Of a DNA stretch of 64,000 bases, positions 17,598 to 27,400 are shown piece by piece (position 1 is the stretch's first letter; each line of letters opens with the position of its first letter). The DNA is from Bradyrhizobium sp. (lineage in GTDB: Bacteria; Pseudomonadota; Alphaproteobacteria; Rhizobiales; Xanthobacteraceae). The stretch is from positions 1 through 64,000 of the forward strand of contig NZ_JACRMG010000019.1 in assembly GCF_016219575.1 (NCBI RefSeq), given 5' to 3'. A program made the position numbers and the translations under genes. Below the pieces are notes generated by a model, which worked only from the letters and a program-made list of their open reading frames with translations, was not told the DNA's origin and did not search any database.

Positions 17598-17837
17598 ATG
17601 CCCCGTGTCCACCGACTGACGAACTGCAACCTCTACGTCCATGCGCGCAACGAGCATCCGCCTCCGCACCTGCACGCCCTTGGTCCCGGTTGGGAGGTCA
17701 TCGTGGCCATCAAGACGCGTGAAGTCAGACGGGGATGGGCTCCAGCCGCGGATCTCCGAGAGATACTGGGTTGGGTGACATCCAACGAAGCGTTCCTCTT
17801 GGAAAAATGGGATGAGTTCAATGAACGCGACGACTAG
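17598..17837 (+). CDS. DUF4160 protein, candidate toxin of a two-gene cassette
   Basis: 79 residues with the DUF4160 signature: start MPRVHRL, then HARNEHPPPHLHALGPGWEV, where the family shows (N/E)-PPH-x-HV. DUF4160 genes are very often followed by DUF2442 genes, as here, and the pair behaves like a toxin-antitoxin module by gene organisation; biochemical proof is lacking. ATG 17598 is chosen because family members start with MPxV; 17586 is an alternative. It overlaps the next gene by 26 bases. GC is about 48% in sampled lines of this cassette against about 63% just upstream, suggesting acquisition. Confidence 0.78.
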   Translation: MPRVHRLTNCNLYVHARNEHPPPHLHALGPGWEVIVAIKTREVRRGWAPAADLREILGWVTSNEAFLLEKWDEFNERDD

Positions 17838-18339
17838 CCTCTCACTAACCATCCCGATGCCGAAGATTGCCGAGGTGAGCGTAGTCGATCATCTCGTTGT
17901 TCGAGTGGTTTGGTCTGCCGGCATTCGAACCGGACGTACAGACGTGGTTGACCTGTCGCCGATGGTCAACTTGCTGAAGCACTATCGTCCTCTTCGTAGC
18001 GATCGAGAATTGTTCAAGACGGTGCATCTGGTCGAAGATGGAAGAATTCTCGCATGGGGAGATTCCGACGAAATCGACATGGCCGCCGACAGCGTTGAAG
18101 AGCTGGCCGAAGAGATGATGACGCCGCAAGACTTTGCAAACTTCTTGTCGACGTACGGACTCACTCACAACGAGGTGGCGGTCCTCTTGGGAAGAAGTCG
18201 TCGACAAATCGAAAACTATCTCTCTGGAAGCGAGCCAATTCCGCGTATCGTTGTCATGGCTTGTTTTGGATTGATTGCACGCCGTCAAGAAATTCGCGGC
18301 TCAGCAATCACGCCCCCGTCCCAGATGTCGCCCCGCTGA
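17812..18339 (+). CDS. DUF2442 protein with C-terminal HTH, candidate antitoxin/autoregulator
   Basis: 175 residues. The N-terminal DUF2442 domain (about 15-95) shows VVDLSPMVNLL, LFKTVHLVEDGRILAWGDSD and IDMAADS. The C-terminal 60 residues form a helix-turn-helix (LSTYGLTHNEVAVLLGRSRR, then QIENYLSGSEPIP), as in Xre-type antitoxins. An N-terminal DUF2442 plus HTH fits an antitoxin that also represses the operon. Starts at ATG 17812 or 17821, inside the DUF4160 gene, so translation is probably coupled. Sampled lines are 47-48% GC. Confidence 0.75.
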   Translation: MSSMNATTSLSLTIPMPKIAEVSVVDHLVVRVVWSAGIRTGRTDVVDLSPMVNLLKHYRPLRSDRELFKTVHLVEDGRILAWGDSDEIDMAADSVEELAEEMMTPQDFANFLSTYGLTHNEVAVLLGRSRRQIENYLSGSEPIPRIVVMACFGLIARRQEIRGSAITPPSQMSPR

Positions 18340-18448
18340 CTGTTCAAGACCGGGCAAGAGGCTGGTTTGAGCCCTTTGTGGGTCGCAGATCGTCAAGCTC
18401 GGAAGCTTGCTCACCTGCCGGGAAATCTTGGTTTCACCGCTTGACGCC

Positions 18449-19603
18449 TCACAGCGGCGTCGCCGGGTCGATCGGCAGTCCCATCAGCACGCGGCCGGTG
18501 AGCTCATAGGTCGGCGGCGAGACCATCAGGTGCTGGGTGGCGACGTGGGCGTCGCGAAAGCGGCGCTGCAAGGGCGACGACAGGAACACCGACGATCCGC
18601 CGGCGAGATCGTACATGGCGCGCGTGACGTCGGCCGACTTGCGCGTGGCGTTGGTGGCCGCGAGCCGCAGCAGCGCGCGCTGCCGCACATCCACCTGCCC
18701 GGTGGCCTGCGCGACCTGCCAGGCCGCATCGACGGTTTCGTAGAAGAAGGCGCGCGCCGAACGCCAGTCCGCTTCCGCCGTGGCGAGCGCCGTCTGCGCC
18801 GAGCCGCGTTCGGCGAGCGTGCGCCGCGAGCCCTGCGGCTGCTTGCCGCCGGCGAGTCCGATCAGATCGTCGATCGCCGAGCGGGCGTTGCCGAGCGCCA
18901 CCGCGGCAATGCCGAGCGCGAGCAGGCCGAACACGGGAAACGCATAGAGCGCGCCGGTGGCCCGCGGCCCGCTTTCCACATAGGACGTCGCACGCCGTGC
19001 CGGCACGCGGAGGCCCGAGACGGCCATCTCGCCCGAGCCGGTGCCGCACAGGCCCGTGACATGCCAGGTGTCGTTCAGCGTTGCGGCCGACGCCGGAAAG
19101 ATCAGCTTGCGGTCGTCGACCATCCCGCCGGGCAGTTTTTTCGGCGCACCGTTCTCGAACACGATGGCGCCGGCAAGCAGCCAGTCGCAGTTGGCCGAGC
19201 CCGACGCCCACTGCCAGCGTCCCTCGAGCACATAGTCGTCGCCGTCGCGCACCGCCTTGCCCATCGGCGCGAACACGCCGCCGGCAATGGTGTCCGGCGG
19301 GCCGAAGATTTCGCGCGCGGTCTCGAGCGGCAGATACGCCGCGTTCAGGCCCGTGGTGGCGCCGATCATCACGCACCAGCCGGCCGACGCATCGGCCGCG
19401 CCGGCGGCTTCGATGGCGCGCAGCGCGGCACCGGGCGCAAGCTCCAGCCCGCCGACGTCGCGCGGCACCAGCATGCGGAACGCACCAGTGCGCGCCAGCG
19501 ATCGCGCAAGATCGGCCGGCAGGCGGCGCGCCTTTTCGATTTCATCGGCACGCGCGCGGATGCCGGGCGCGAGCTCGGCAATGGCGGCGAGAACGTTGGA
19601 CAT
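18449..19603 (-). CDS. acyl-CoA dehydrogenase-fold flavoprotein
   Basis: 384 residues with the acyl-CoA dehydrogenase fold: an N-terminal helical domain (IEKARRLPADLARSLARTGA, then MLVPRDVGGLEL), a middle beta domain (RWQWASGSANCDWLLAGAIV) and a C-terminal helical bundle. It resembles the branch of HsaA/PigM-like flavin-dependent monooxygenases and sulfur-compound desulfurases more than beta-oxidation enzymes. The usual catalytic Glu segment of fatty acid dehydrogenases is not visible. Substrate unknown. Followed at some distance by the DUF2442 cassette on the other strand. Confidence 0.8.
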   Translation of the reverse strand: MSNVLAAIAELAPGIRARADEIEKARRLPADLARSLARTGAFRMLVPRDVGGLELAPGAALRAIEAAGAADASAGWCVMIGATTGLNAAYLPLETAREIFGPPDTIAGGVFAPMGKAVRDGDDYVLEGRWQWASGSANCDWLLAGAIVFENGAPKKLPGGMVDDRKLIFPASAATLNDTWHVTGLCGTGSGEMAVSGLRVPARRATSYVESGPRATGALYAFPVFGLLALGIAAVALGNARSAIDDLIGLAGGKQPQGSRRTLAERGSAQTALATAEADWRSARAFFYETVDAAWQVAQATGQVDVRQRALLRLAATNATRKSADVTRAMYDLAGGSSVFLSSPLQRRFRDAHVATQHLMVSPPTYELTGRVLMGLPIDPATPL

Positions 19604-19639
19604 GGAATCAGCGGGCCACGACGCGCGAGCGAGGCAACG

Positions 19640-20281
19640 TCACCGCGCCGGCGCCATCGCGCCTGCGGGCGGACGGGCCGGCGCCATCGCGCCACCGGGC
19701 GCTGGTCCCTTCTTCGGCGCCTGCTTCAACAGCGCGGCCGCCTGTGCCGGCGGCAGATATTTCTGGATGATCTCGGGATCGAGATTCGCCATTTCCTTGT
19801 CCGGCAGCCGCGTCCAGACCTCGTCCATGCCGAACAGCGCGATGCCGACAAAGCCGCGCATGGTCAGCGTCTGGCCGTCGGGGCTGACCGTCATCTTGGC
19901 CTTGTAGACCTGGCCGTCGCGCGGATCGAGCACGTTGCCGTTTTCATAGACCAGCCCGTTGCGCTTCATGTCGCGGATGAAGGGGATGCCGAGCCACGGC
20001 ATGTCCTTGCGATCGTCGGTGCACTTCGAGCAGACCGGGTTGGGGGCATCGCCGGGCTGCGGGAACATCTTGGCGATCACGCCTTCGAACAGGCCGTTGC
20101 GCTCGATCACGAGGAACATGCCGACCGTCTTGCCTTTCTCGATCTTCTGCCACAGCCCGGCGGCCGAAGGCTCCGCGGTGCGCGACGGCGGACTTGCCGT
20201 CTGGGCCAGCGCCGCGCCGGCTGACAGCGTCAATGTGAGACCGGTCGCGATCGAAAGCAGCAGGGAACGGGCATTCCGCAT
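19640..20281 (-). CDS. secreted DUF2147 protein with Ala/Pro repeat tail
   Basis: 213 residues. Signal peptide (SLLLSIATGLTLTLSAGAAL, then AQ), then a DUF2147 domain: GLWQKIEKGKTVGMFLVIER, CSKCTDDRKDMPWLG, NGNVLDPRDGQVYKAKMTV, and LTMRGFVGIALFGMDEVWTR. DUF2147 proteins are periplasmic lipocalin-like proteins of unknown function. The C-terminus has two near-identical GAMAPARP units, a small tandem repeat. The ATG at 20281 is preferred because AAGGTG lies at the right distance. Confidence 0.85.
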   Translation of the reverse strand: MRNARSLLLSIATGLTLTLSAGAALAQTASPPSRTAEPSAAGLWQKIEKGKTVGMFLVIERNGLFEGVIAKMFPQPGDAPNPVCSKCTDDRKDMPWLGIPFIRDMKRNGLVYENGNVLDPRDGQVYKAKMTVSPDGQTLTMRGFVGIALFGMDEVWTRLPDKEMANLDPEIIQKYLPPAQAAALLKQAPKKGPAPGGAMAPARPPAGAMAPAR

Positions 20282-20409
20282 CGTCATCACCTTGATCAAT
20301 CGACAAATTCAATGGCCGCAGACTAAGGCCATTTCGCGGATGGTGCCAGTGGCGCATGGCAGGCCGCGGGCACGTTCCCGCGAGGCCCGCGGCCACATTC
20401 CCGCTTGAA

Positions 20410-21438
20410 TCAGTTGACTCCGAGCTTCTTCTGCAGGCTCGACGATGAGGTCGTGTACTGGAACACCAGCCGCTTGTCCGGATAGACGTAGCGGTGCGCC
20501 TTCTGCGCCATCAGCGCGCCCTCGTGGAAGCCGGAAAGAATCAGCTTCAGCTTGCCCGGATAGGTGTTGATGTCGCCGATGGCGAACACGCCGGGGATGT
20601 TGGTCTCGAATGCGGCGGTATCGACCGGGATCAGATTGTTGTCGAGCGCGACGCCCCAGTTCGCCACCGGACCGAGCTTCATGGTCAGTCCGAAGAACGG
20701 CAGCATGGTATCGCAATCGACCTTGCTCATGGCATTGTCGTTGCCCTTCACATTGGCGCCGGCGAGCTGACCGTTCGCGCCTTCGAGGCCGGTGACCTGG
20801 CCGATCCTGAGATCCATCTTCCCGGAGGCCACCAGCGCACGCATCTGTTCGACGCTGTGGGGGGCGGCGCGGAAATCGTCGCGACGATGCAACAGCGTGA
20901 TGCGCTTTGCCACCGGATGCAAATTGAGCGTCCAGTCGAGCGCAGAATCGCCGCCGCCGACGATCAGCACGTTCTTGTCGCGGAACTGCTCCATCTTGCG
21001 CACGGCGTAGAACACCGAAGTGCCCTCATAGGCCTCGATGCCCGGCACCGGCGGCCGCTTCGGCTGGAACGAGCCGCCGCCCGCGGAGATCACCACGACC
21101 TTCGCCTCGAACTCCTTGCCGGCGTCGGTCTTCACGCGGAACAGCGGATCGCCAATCTTCTCAATCGTCTCCACCATCTCGTTGAGGTGGAAGGTCGGAT
21201 GGAACGGCTTGATCTGCTCCATCAGCGCGTCGGTGATGCCCTGGCCGGTCACCATGGGAATGCCGGGAATGTCGTAGATCGGCTTTTCCGGATAGAGCTC
21301 GGCGCATTGCCCGCCGATCTTGTCGAGGATGTCGACCAGATGCGTCTTCATGTCCAGGAGGCCCAGTTCGAACACGGCGAACAGGCCGCACGGACCCGCG
21401 CCAATAATCAGCACATCGGTTTTGATCACTTCGCTCAT
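20410..21438 (-). CDS. ferredoxin--NADP+ reductase, thioredoxin-reductase-like type
   Basis: 342-residue flavoenzyme transferring electrons between NADPH and ferredoxin. FAD motif DVLIIGAGPCGLFAVFELG near residues 8-26; NADP motif NVLIVGGGDSALDW; C-terminal FAD motif GVFAIGDINTYPGKLKLILS. The thioredoxin reductase CxxC is absent, as expected for this FNR class. The C-terminal extension ending TTSSSSLQKKLGVN is typical. ATG 21438 is chosen over the 21570 frame start, which adds unrelated residues. A [2Fe-2S] ferredoxin gene lies 1.8 kb away (23198) and is a possible partner. Confidence 0.92.
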   Translation of the reverse strand: MSEVIKTDVLIIGAGPCGLFAVFELGLLDMKTHLVDILDKIGGQCAELYPEKPIYDIPGIPMVTGQGITDALMEQIKPFHPTFHLNEMVETIEKIGDPLFRVKTDAGKEFEAKVVVISAGGGSFQPKRPPVPGIEAYEGTSVFYAVRKMEQFRDKNVLIVGGGDSALDWTLNLHPVAKRITLLHRRDDFRAAPHSVEQMRALVASGKMDLRIGQVTGLEGANGQLAGANVKGNDNAMSKVDCDTMLPFFGLTMKLGPVANWGVALDNNLIPVDTAAFETNIPGVFAIGDINTYPGKLKLILSGFHEGALMAQKAHRYVYPDKRLVFQYTTSSSSLQKKLGVN

Positions 21439-21584
21439 GTCGTTACTTTTTCGGTTGGACCGCAGGAACTGAGGCCTGGACGGCGATGGGGGCGCTGTCT
21501 TCCTAGCCAACGCCGGGGGAACAGGAAAGCGATAATATGAGCCCTGCAAGGTAACCCCTTGCGGTGGCACAACATCCGGGTTGA

Positions 21585-22073
21585 ATGGGAGTTGAGATTT
21601 TCGGAGAACTTGAAGCCGTGAACGCCCCCATCCGTGCCGAGGCCGAGCCGTTGCTGGAGGATTTTCCCTACCGGCTGTCGGACAATGTCCGCTTTGCCGA
21701 CCTCGATCCGAACCAGCACGTCAACAATGCGAGCTATGCCAGCTATTTCGAGACCAGCCGGGTCCTGCTGATGAAGGACGTTGCCAACGGGCTGTCGCCC
21801 GAGGGCTATGGCTGGGTCATGGTGCGGCTCGACATCAACTTCCGCGCCGAGTTGCACTGGCCCGGAAAGATCGATCTCGGATTGGGCGTTGCGAAGATCG
21901 GACGCACCTCCGTGAGCTTCGACCAGGTGGTGTTTTCGGAAGGCAAGTGCGTGGCCTCAGGCCGAGCGGTCAACGTGCTGGTCGATCAGGTGACGCGCAA
22001 GCCTGTAGCCCTAACCGACGAGATCAGAGCGAATTTCCGGCGCTGGTTCAGGCGGGGATACGACGGACAATGA
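21585..22073 (+). CDS. hotdog-fold acyl-CoA thioesterase (4HBT family)
   Basis: 162 residues with the 4-hydroxybenzoyl-CoA thioesterase signature FADLDPNQHVNNASYASYFE (catalytic Asp plus helix) and the downstream beta strands (VRLDINFRAELHWPGKIDLG). Such enzymes hydrolyse acyl-CoAs; the natural substrate cannot be assigned. A GTG at 21618 is an alternative start. The stop overlaps the next gene's start (ATGA at 22070-22073), so the two are translationally coupled. Confidence 0.85.
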   Translation: MGVEIFGELEAVNAPIRAEAEPLLEDFPYRLSDNVRFADLDPNQHVNNASYASYFETSRVLLMKDVANGLSPEGYGWVMVRLDINFRAELHWPGKIDLGLGVAKIGRTSVSFDQVVFSEGKCVASGRAVNVLVDQVTRKPVALTDEIRANFRRWFRRGYDGQ

Positions 22074-23179
22074 AGCGCGCGGCGTGGCTTGCCCTCGCTC
22101 TCGCCCTCGCCGCCACGTGGCCCGCCGCCGCTCAGGACTACATCCGCGAAGACCTCCGCATCCCGCTTGCTGCCGCCGGCCCAGGCGGCCTCGAGGCGCT
22201 GCTGATCCGCCCCGCGGGCGTCGGGCCATATCCGCTGGCGCTGATCAGCCACGGCTCGCCGCCGGATCCGCAGGAACGACCCAAAATGTCGCCCTACGGG
22301 TTGTACCGGCAAGCGATCGAATTCGCCCGCCGCGGCTTTGCGGCGCTGGTGGTGATGCGGCGGGGCTACGGCGAATCGGGCGGCGTCTACGCCGAGCGGA
22401 CCTGCTGCAGCCCGGAACGCTATTCGAATTCGTTCCAGGCAACGTCCACCGACCTGCGTGCGGCGATCGCGGCGATGAAAGGCCGTGCCGGCGTCACGAC
22501 GCAGGGCATGATCGCGGTCGGCACGTCGGCCGGCGGATTGGCCAGCGTTGCGCTCGCTGCCGATCCGCCGCCGGGACTTGCGGCGGTGATCAATTTCGCC
22601 GGCGGCCGGCGCTGGCGAAAGGCTGACGGCAGCAACATCCAGGCGGCCGCCAGCGAGAGCGCGCTGGTCAACGCCTACAAGACCCTCGGCGCCAGCGCAC
22701 GAACGCCGACGCTGTGGCTCTACGCCGCCGATGACAGTTACTTCGGTCCCGAGCTCGTGCGGCGCATGCATGACGCGTTCACCGCAGGCGGCGGCCGCGC
22801 GCAACTGATCAGCCTGCCCGCCTTCGGCGACGACGGGCATTACCTGTTTTCGCGGGGGATTCCGACCTGGACTCCACTGGTCGATGATTTCCTGCGCGAG
22901 CGCAATCTCGGCCGTCGCGAATTGCTGCCGCCGCCGGCGCCGGCACAGCTGCCGTCTCCGCCGCGCCTCGGTGCCGATGGCCGCGCAGGATTTGCGAATT
23001 ACCTGTCCGCCGGGCCGCACAAGGCCTTTGCGGTGTCGCCGAAGGGATCGTGGGCCTCCCGATCCGGGCTGCGATCGGCGGATGAAGCGCGGGCGAAGGT
23101 GCTGGAGACCTGCAGCAACTACGCGCCGGACTGCACGGTCTATGCCGTCGATGACGCGCTGGCGGACAGCGCGCGCTAG
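22070..23179 (+). CDS. secreted alpha/beta hydrolase (dienelactone hydrolase/prolyl-oligopeptidase-like)
   Basis: 369 residues. Signal peptide at 1-22 (WLALALALAATWPAAAQ), then an alpha/beta-hydrolase fold: oxyanion segment ISHGSPPDPQ, Ser nucleophile in VGTSAGGLASVAL, Asp in LWLYAADDSYFGPE, His in FGDDGHYLF. After it comes a Pro-rich linker and a small C-terminal domain with SPKGSWASRSG and two Cys (CSNYAPDCTVYAVDD), like domains found after other secreted hydrolases. Coupled to the thioesterase by an ATGA overlap. Confidence 0.85.
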   Translation: MKRAAWLALALALAATWPAAAQDYIREDLRIPLAAAGPGGLEALLIRPAGVGPYPLALISHGSPPDPQERPKMSPYGLYRQAIEFARRGFAALVVMRRGYGESGGVYAERTCCSPERYSNSFQATSTDLRAAIAAMKGRAGVTTQGMIAVGTSAGGLASVALAADPPPGLAAVINFAGGRRWRKADGSNIQAAASESALVNAYKTLGASARTPTLWLYAADDSYFGPELVRRMHDAFTAGGGRAQLISLPAFGDDGHYLFSRGIPTWTPLVDDFLRERNLGRRELLPPPAPAQLPSPPRLGADGRAGFANYLSAGPHKAFAVSPKGSWASRSGLRSADEARAKVLETCSNYAPDCTVYAVDDALADSAR

Positions 23180-23197
23180 CCGAAATGTCGTGGCGTT

Positions 23198-23518
23198 CTA
23201 GGCCTGCCGCTCGGGCGTCGAGACGATGAGGCCGTCGAGTTCGTCCGTCACCTTGATCTGGCAGGACAGACGCGAATTCGGCCGCACGTCGAAGCCGAAA
23301 TCCAGCATGTCCTCTTCCATCGGCGAGGGCGAGCCGGTCTTCTCGCGCCAGGCTTCGTCGACATAGACGTGGCAGGTCGCGCAGGCGCAGGCGCCGCCGC
23401 ACTCGGCCTCGATGCCCGGAATGGCGTTGCGGATCGCGCCTTCCATCACGGTCGCGCCGTTCTCAACTTCAACGGTCCGGGTTGTGCCGGTGTGGTCGAC
23501 ATAGTGGATTTTGGCCAT
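23198..23518 (-). CDS. [2Fe-2S] ferredoxin, adrenodoxin type
   Basis: 106 residues. Cluster ligands fit C-x5-C-x2-C-x36-C (Cys40, 46, 49 and 86); an extra Cys44 is present. This is the spacing of ISC-type/adrenodoxin-like ferredoxins such as those serving cytochrome P450s or iron-sulfur assembly. The ATG at 23518 gives MAKIHYVDHTGT, the usual start. No isc, hsc or P450 gene adjoins; the reductase at 20410 is the nearest likely electron donor (inference). Confidence 0.92.
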   Translation of the reverse strand: MAKIHYVDHTGTTRTVEVENGATVMEGAIRNAIPGIEAECGGACACATCHVYVDEAWREKTGSPSPMEEDMLDFGFDVRPNSRLSCQIKVTDELDGLIVSTPERQA

Positions 23519-23643
23519 GGTTTCTCATGCTGAGGCAAGTGCGGATGGAGGGGTCCCGGCAGTCCTATAACGGGTCAATCCCGGCAATGCCAGCGCCTGA
23601 CCGCAGGACAGACCGTTCGAATTCGGCTGGGTAATTGCCCGGT

Positions 23644-24006
23644 TCAACCCCGGCTGAGGAAGGCCTCGATGGCGCCCTGCGCCGCGGCCACGGCATCGTT
23701 GAGCCCGTCCAGCGCGGCCCTTGCTTCTCCGGGCCCAGCATCCCCGGTCCCGCCGAGCGCCGCCTCGAGCCGGGCGGCGGCTTCCGCCACCGCAAATGCG
23801 CCGATCGCCCGGGCCGAACCCTTGAGCGTATGCGCCAGCGCGCCCGCCCCCGGCGGCAGTGGCGCGAGCTGGTCGAGCAATTTCGCCGATTGCGCCGCGA
23901 ACATCGTCAGCACTTCGCATTCCAGCGCCGGATCGCCCAGCGTCATGCGCGCAAGATGCTCGAAGTCGATCGGGCCGTCATCGGGTGCGAGCGGCGGCGA
24001 AGACAT
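23644..24006 (-). CDS. HPt (histidine phosphotransfer) domain protein
   Basis: 120 residues forming a single HPt four-helix bundle with the phospho-acceptor His in AHTLKGSARAIGAFAVAEAA. It would relay phosphate between a hybrid histidine kinase and a response regulator; no such partner lies in the window. Possible starts are 24186, 24036 (MPLHLE) and 24006 (MSSPPL). I list the shortest that keeps the whole domain; none has a strong ribosome site. It diverges from the giant coiled-coil gene with about 420 bases between. Confidence 0.8.
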   Translation of the reverse strand: MSSPPLAPDDGPIDFEHLARMTLGDPALECEVLTMFAAQSAKLLDQLAPLPPGAGALAHTLKGSARAIGAFAVAEAAARLEAALGGTGDAGPGEARAALDGLNDAVAAAQGAIEAFLSRG

Positions 24007-24427
24007 CCAGTTGATCCGTTCGAGGTGGAGCGGCATGGCTTGACCCACTTCTCGCCGCAGCTTGGGCTGGCTTGCGGGCACGGTCGTCAGCCAATCACGA
24101 AATTGGTTAACGGAACGTTTGGTGGACCTGCCGCAAATCCGCCCTGTTTTGGCCTGTTCGCCGCCGCATTCGCCGGGTTCCCGCAAGAATTCTGAGGACT
24201 ATTAATATCTTACGCCACTTACCTGTTAACGATGATTAAGATTGTCTTAATCGCGGCCATTTCATTCGCATCGCTCAACCAATAGGATGTTTGGCGGATG
24301 AAGCGGAAAAGTGCGCGCAGTTTGCGCGGCTTGGCTCCGCTCAACGGGCATGTTTTCCGGTCGCGCCCCTGCGAGGGGACGATTGCAGGCGCACCGGATG
24401 CGTATTGTAAGAGGGCTCAGGCTGACC

Positions 24428-27400
24428 ATGGCGAACACCCCGAAAAAGGCGAAAGACCCCACCGAAGTCGCGCTTTCTGCCATTCAGGAGGCCCTCAACA
24501 TCAGCGAGCCCAATCCGGTCACGAGCCGGAGCGCGCAGCCCACCGATCTCGATATGCCGCCGCCCCCGCCGGCGATGTCCGCCGCCGCGCCGTCCTATTC
24601 CGAGCCCGATTTCGAGCCCCGCGCCAGCGCCGCCGATCGTCCGATGTTCGATCCGATCGAGGAGCCGCGCACGTCGCGCCGCGCCGCCAATGACGACCGC
24701 GAGACCATCGGCCAGTTGCTGCAATCGCTGCAGAAGGGCCGCCCTGCCCGCAACGTCTACACGCTTGCGACGATTTTCGCCGGCATCTGGATCGCCGGCT
24801 GCGCGCTGCTCACCGTCTCCTTCCTCGGCTCGCTGCAGGCGGCGATCGGCCAGAGCGGCGGCGTGCTGGTGCTCGGCGGCCTCGCCGCGCTGTTCTTCGC
24901 GCCGGTGCTCCTGTTCTACTTCCTCGCCAGCCTCGCCTGGCGCGGCCAGGAAATGCGCATGATCGCGCAGGCGATGGCGCAGGTCGCCATCCGCTTCTCC
25001 GAGCCGGAAGGTGCGGCGAGCGATTCCATGGTCACCGTGGGCCAGGCGATCCGCCGCGAGGTCGCCGCCATGGGCGACGGCATCGAGCGTGCGATTGCGC
25101 GCGCCGGCGAACTCGAAACGCTGGTCGCCAACGAAGTCGCAGCGCTGGAGCGCGCCTATTCCGACAACGAAGTGCGCATCCGCGCGCTGCTGCAGGACAT
25201 CGCCCATCAGCGCGACAACCTGGTCGGCCAGGCCGAGCAGGTGCGCAGCGCCATTTCCGGCGTGCAGATCGATTTGCGTCACGACATCGCGTTGATCTCC
25301 GACGCCATCGCCTCGCGCGTCGACGAAGTCGCCAAGAGCATCACCGGCGCGCTGGAAGAGCGCGGCGCCCACATCACGAGCGCACTGTCGCATGCCGGCG
25401 ACAACATGATCCTCGCGCTCGGCGAGCGCGGCGGCGACCTGCTCGACCGCCTCGAGGAAGCTTCCGCCGAAACCACGCGCGCCGTGCTCGACGCTTCCGA
25501 GCGGCTGACCACCAGCCTCAACTTCAAGACCGGCCACGTCCACGACGAGTTCGTCGATCTCTCCGACCGCGTCCACGAGATGCTCAACGAGCGCATCGAC
25601 CGCATCACCGCGGAATTCGAGCAGCGTTCCTCGACCATCGTCGACGGCATCTCCGACCGCACCGAACAGGTCCACGACTCCCTGAAGAATTCCTCCGACT
25701 CGCTGCTGCTCGAGCTAGAGCTGCGCTCGGGCGACCTCGTCAACAAGATCGACGAGGCCGGCAACAAGCTCGCCACCCGCATCCTCACCTCCGGCGACAA
25801 GGCGAGCGACGCGCTCGACGTCACCGTCAACTCGCTGGTCGCCAAGGTGGTGAGCCAGACCGAGACCGCGCACGACACGCTGTCGCTGCAGATGAGCGCG
25901 TTCGACGATCTCGTGAAGAACCAGGGCGCGGAGCTCGCGGAGAAATTCGCCCGCGACAGCGGCACGCTCGGCGCGCTGATCACCCGCCACATCTCCGAGT
26001 TCGACCGCACCGTTAAGACGTTTGGCGGCGACATCGTCGAGCGCCTCGGCCAGCGCACGGCCGAGATCTCCGACAATTTGAAGACCTACGTCGACAACTT
26101 CGACACCCGCCTCACCTCCAACGGCGGCGAGATCACCGCCTCGCTCGACCAGCGCCTGCTGCAGTTCGAGACCACGCTCGGCAACCGCGTCGCCACCCTC
26201 GACACCTCGCTCGACGGCAAGATCAAGTCGTTCGACGAGTCGATCGACAGCCGCCTGAAGTCGCTCGAGGTGAATTTCGACAGCCGCGCGAAATCCGTGA
26301 CCGAGACCATCGACGGCCGCCTCGCCTCGCTGGCCACCACGCTGACGGACGGCGCGGCGCAGACGATCCATTCGATCGACTCGCGGCTCTCCCACCTCTC
26401 CTCCTCGCTCACCCAGGGCACGCTGCAGGCGGTGCAGGCGGTCGACCAGCGCATCTCGGCCGTCACCGACACCATCAACGGCCGCAGCGCACACCTGACC
26501 GACACCATCTCGGCGCGATTCCAGGAAATCCATCAGGGCATCGAGACCCGCGTCGGCCTCATCGCCACCGACATCGACACCCGCGTCGCGCAGTTCGAAG
26601 ACCTGCTCGGCTCGCGTGTCGAGGCGGTCGCCGGCCGCATCGAAAGCTCGGGCCGCCAGGCCAGCGACGACCTGATGTCGCGCGCCGAAATGCTCTCCTC
26701 CGGCATCAAGTCGCATGTCGAGGATGCCGAGCGCTCGCTGACCAACCTCGTGGTCAACACATCTGAAACCATCCAGACCGGCGCGCGCGCCGCGCAGCAG
26801 GCGCTGCTCGGCGTCTCCTCCGACGTTGGCGCCCAGCTCAAGCTGACCTCGTCGGAAGTCGAGGCCGCGCTGACCGCGGTCGGTACGGCTGCTGCGGGCT
26901 CCATCCTCACCTCCGCGCGCGAGGCACAGAGCACGCTGGTCTCTTCGTCTTCGGAAGCGGCCTCCCAGATCAAGTCGCTTGCCGCCGACGTCGAGCGCAC
27001 GCTCTCGGCCGCCGGCAGCGCCACTGCCGCCTCCGTGCTGTCGGGCGCCCGCGAGGCGCAGAGCACGCTGGTCAACGCGTCGACCGAAGCCGCCAACCAG
27101 GTCAAGGCGCTCTCCGCCGACGTGCAGCGCACACTCTCGATGGCCGGTACCTCGACCGCCGAGGCGATCACCACCGGTGCCCGTGAGGCCCAGAACACCC
27201 TGGTCAGCGCGTCGGCCGACGCGGCGAGCCAGGTCAAGTCGCTCTCCGCCGATGTGCAGCGCTCACTCTCGATGGCCGGCGCTTCCACGGCGGAAGCCAT
27301 CACAGCCGGCGCACGCGAGGCGCAAAACACCCTCGTCACGGCGTCTACGGCGGCCGCCGAGCAGGTCAAGTCGCTTTCCGCGGACGTACAGCGCACGCTG

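Noticed and set aside
24341..25675. Minus-strand 444-residue frame over the growth-ring gene and other long antisense frames there
   Set aside because: All are shadows of the strongly biased codon usage of the coiled-coil gene; no family motifs.
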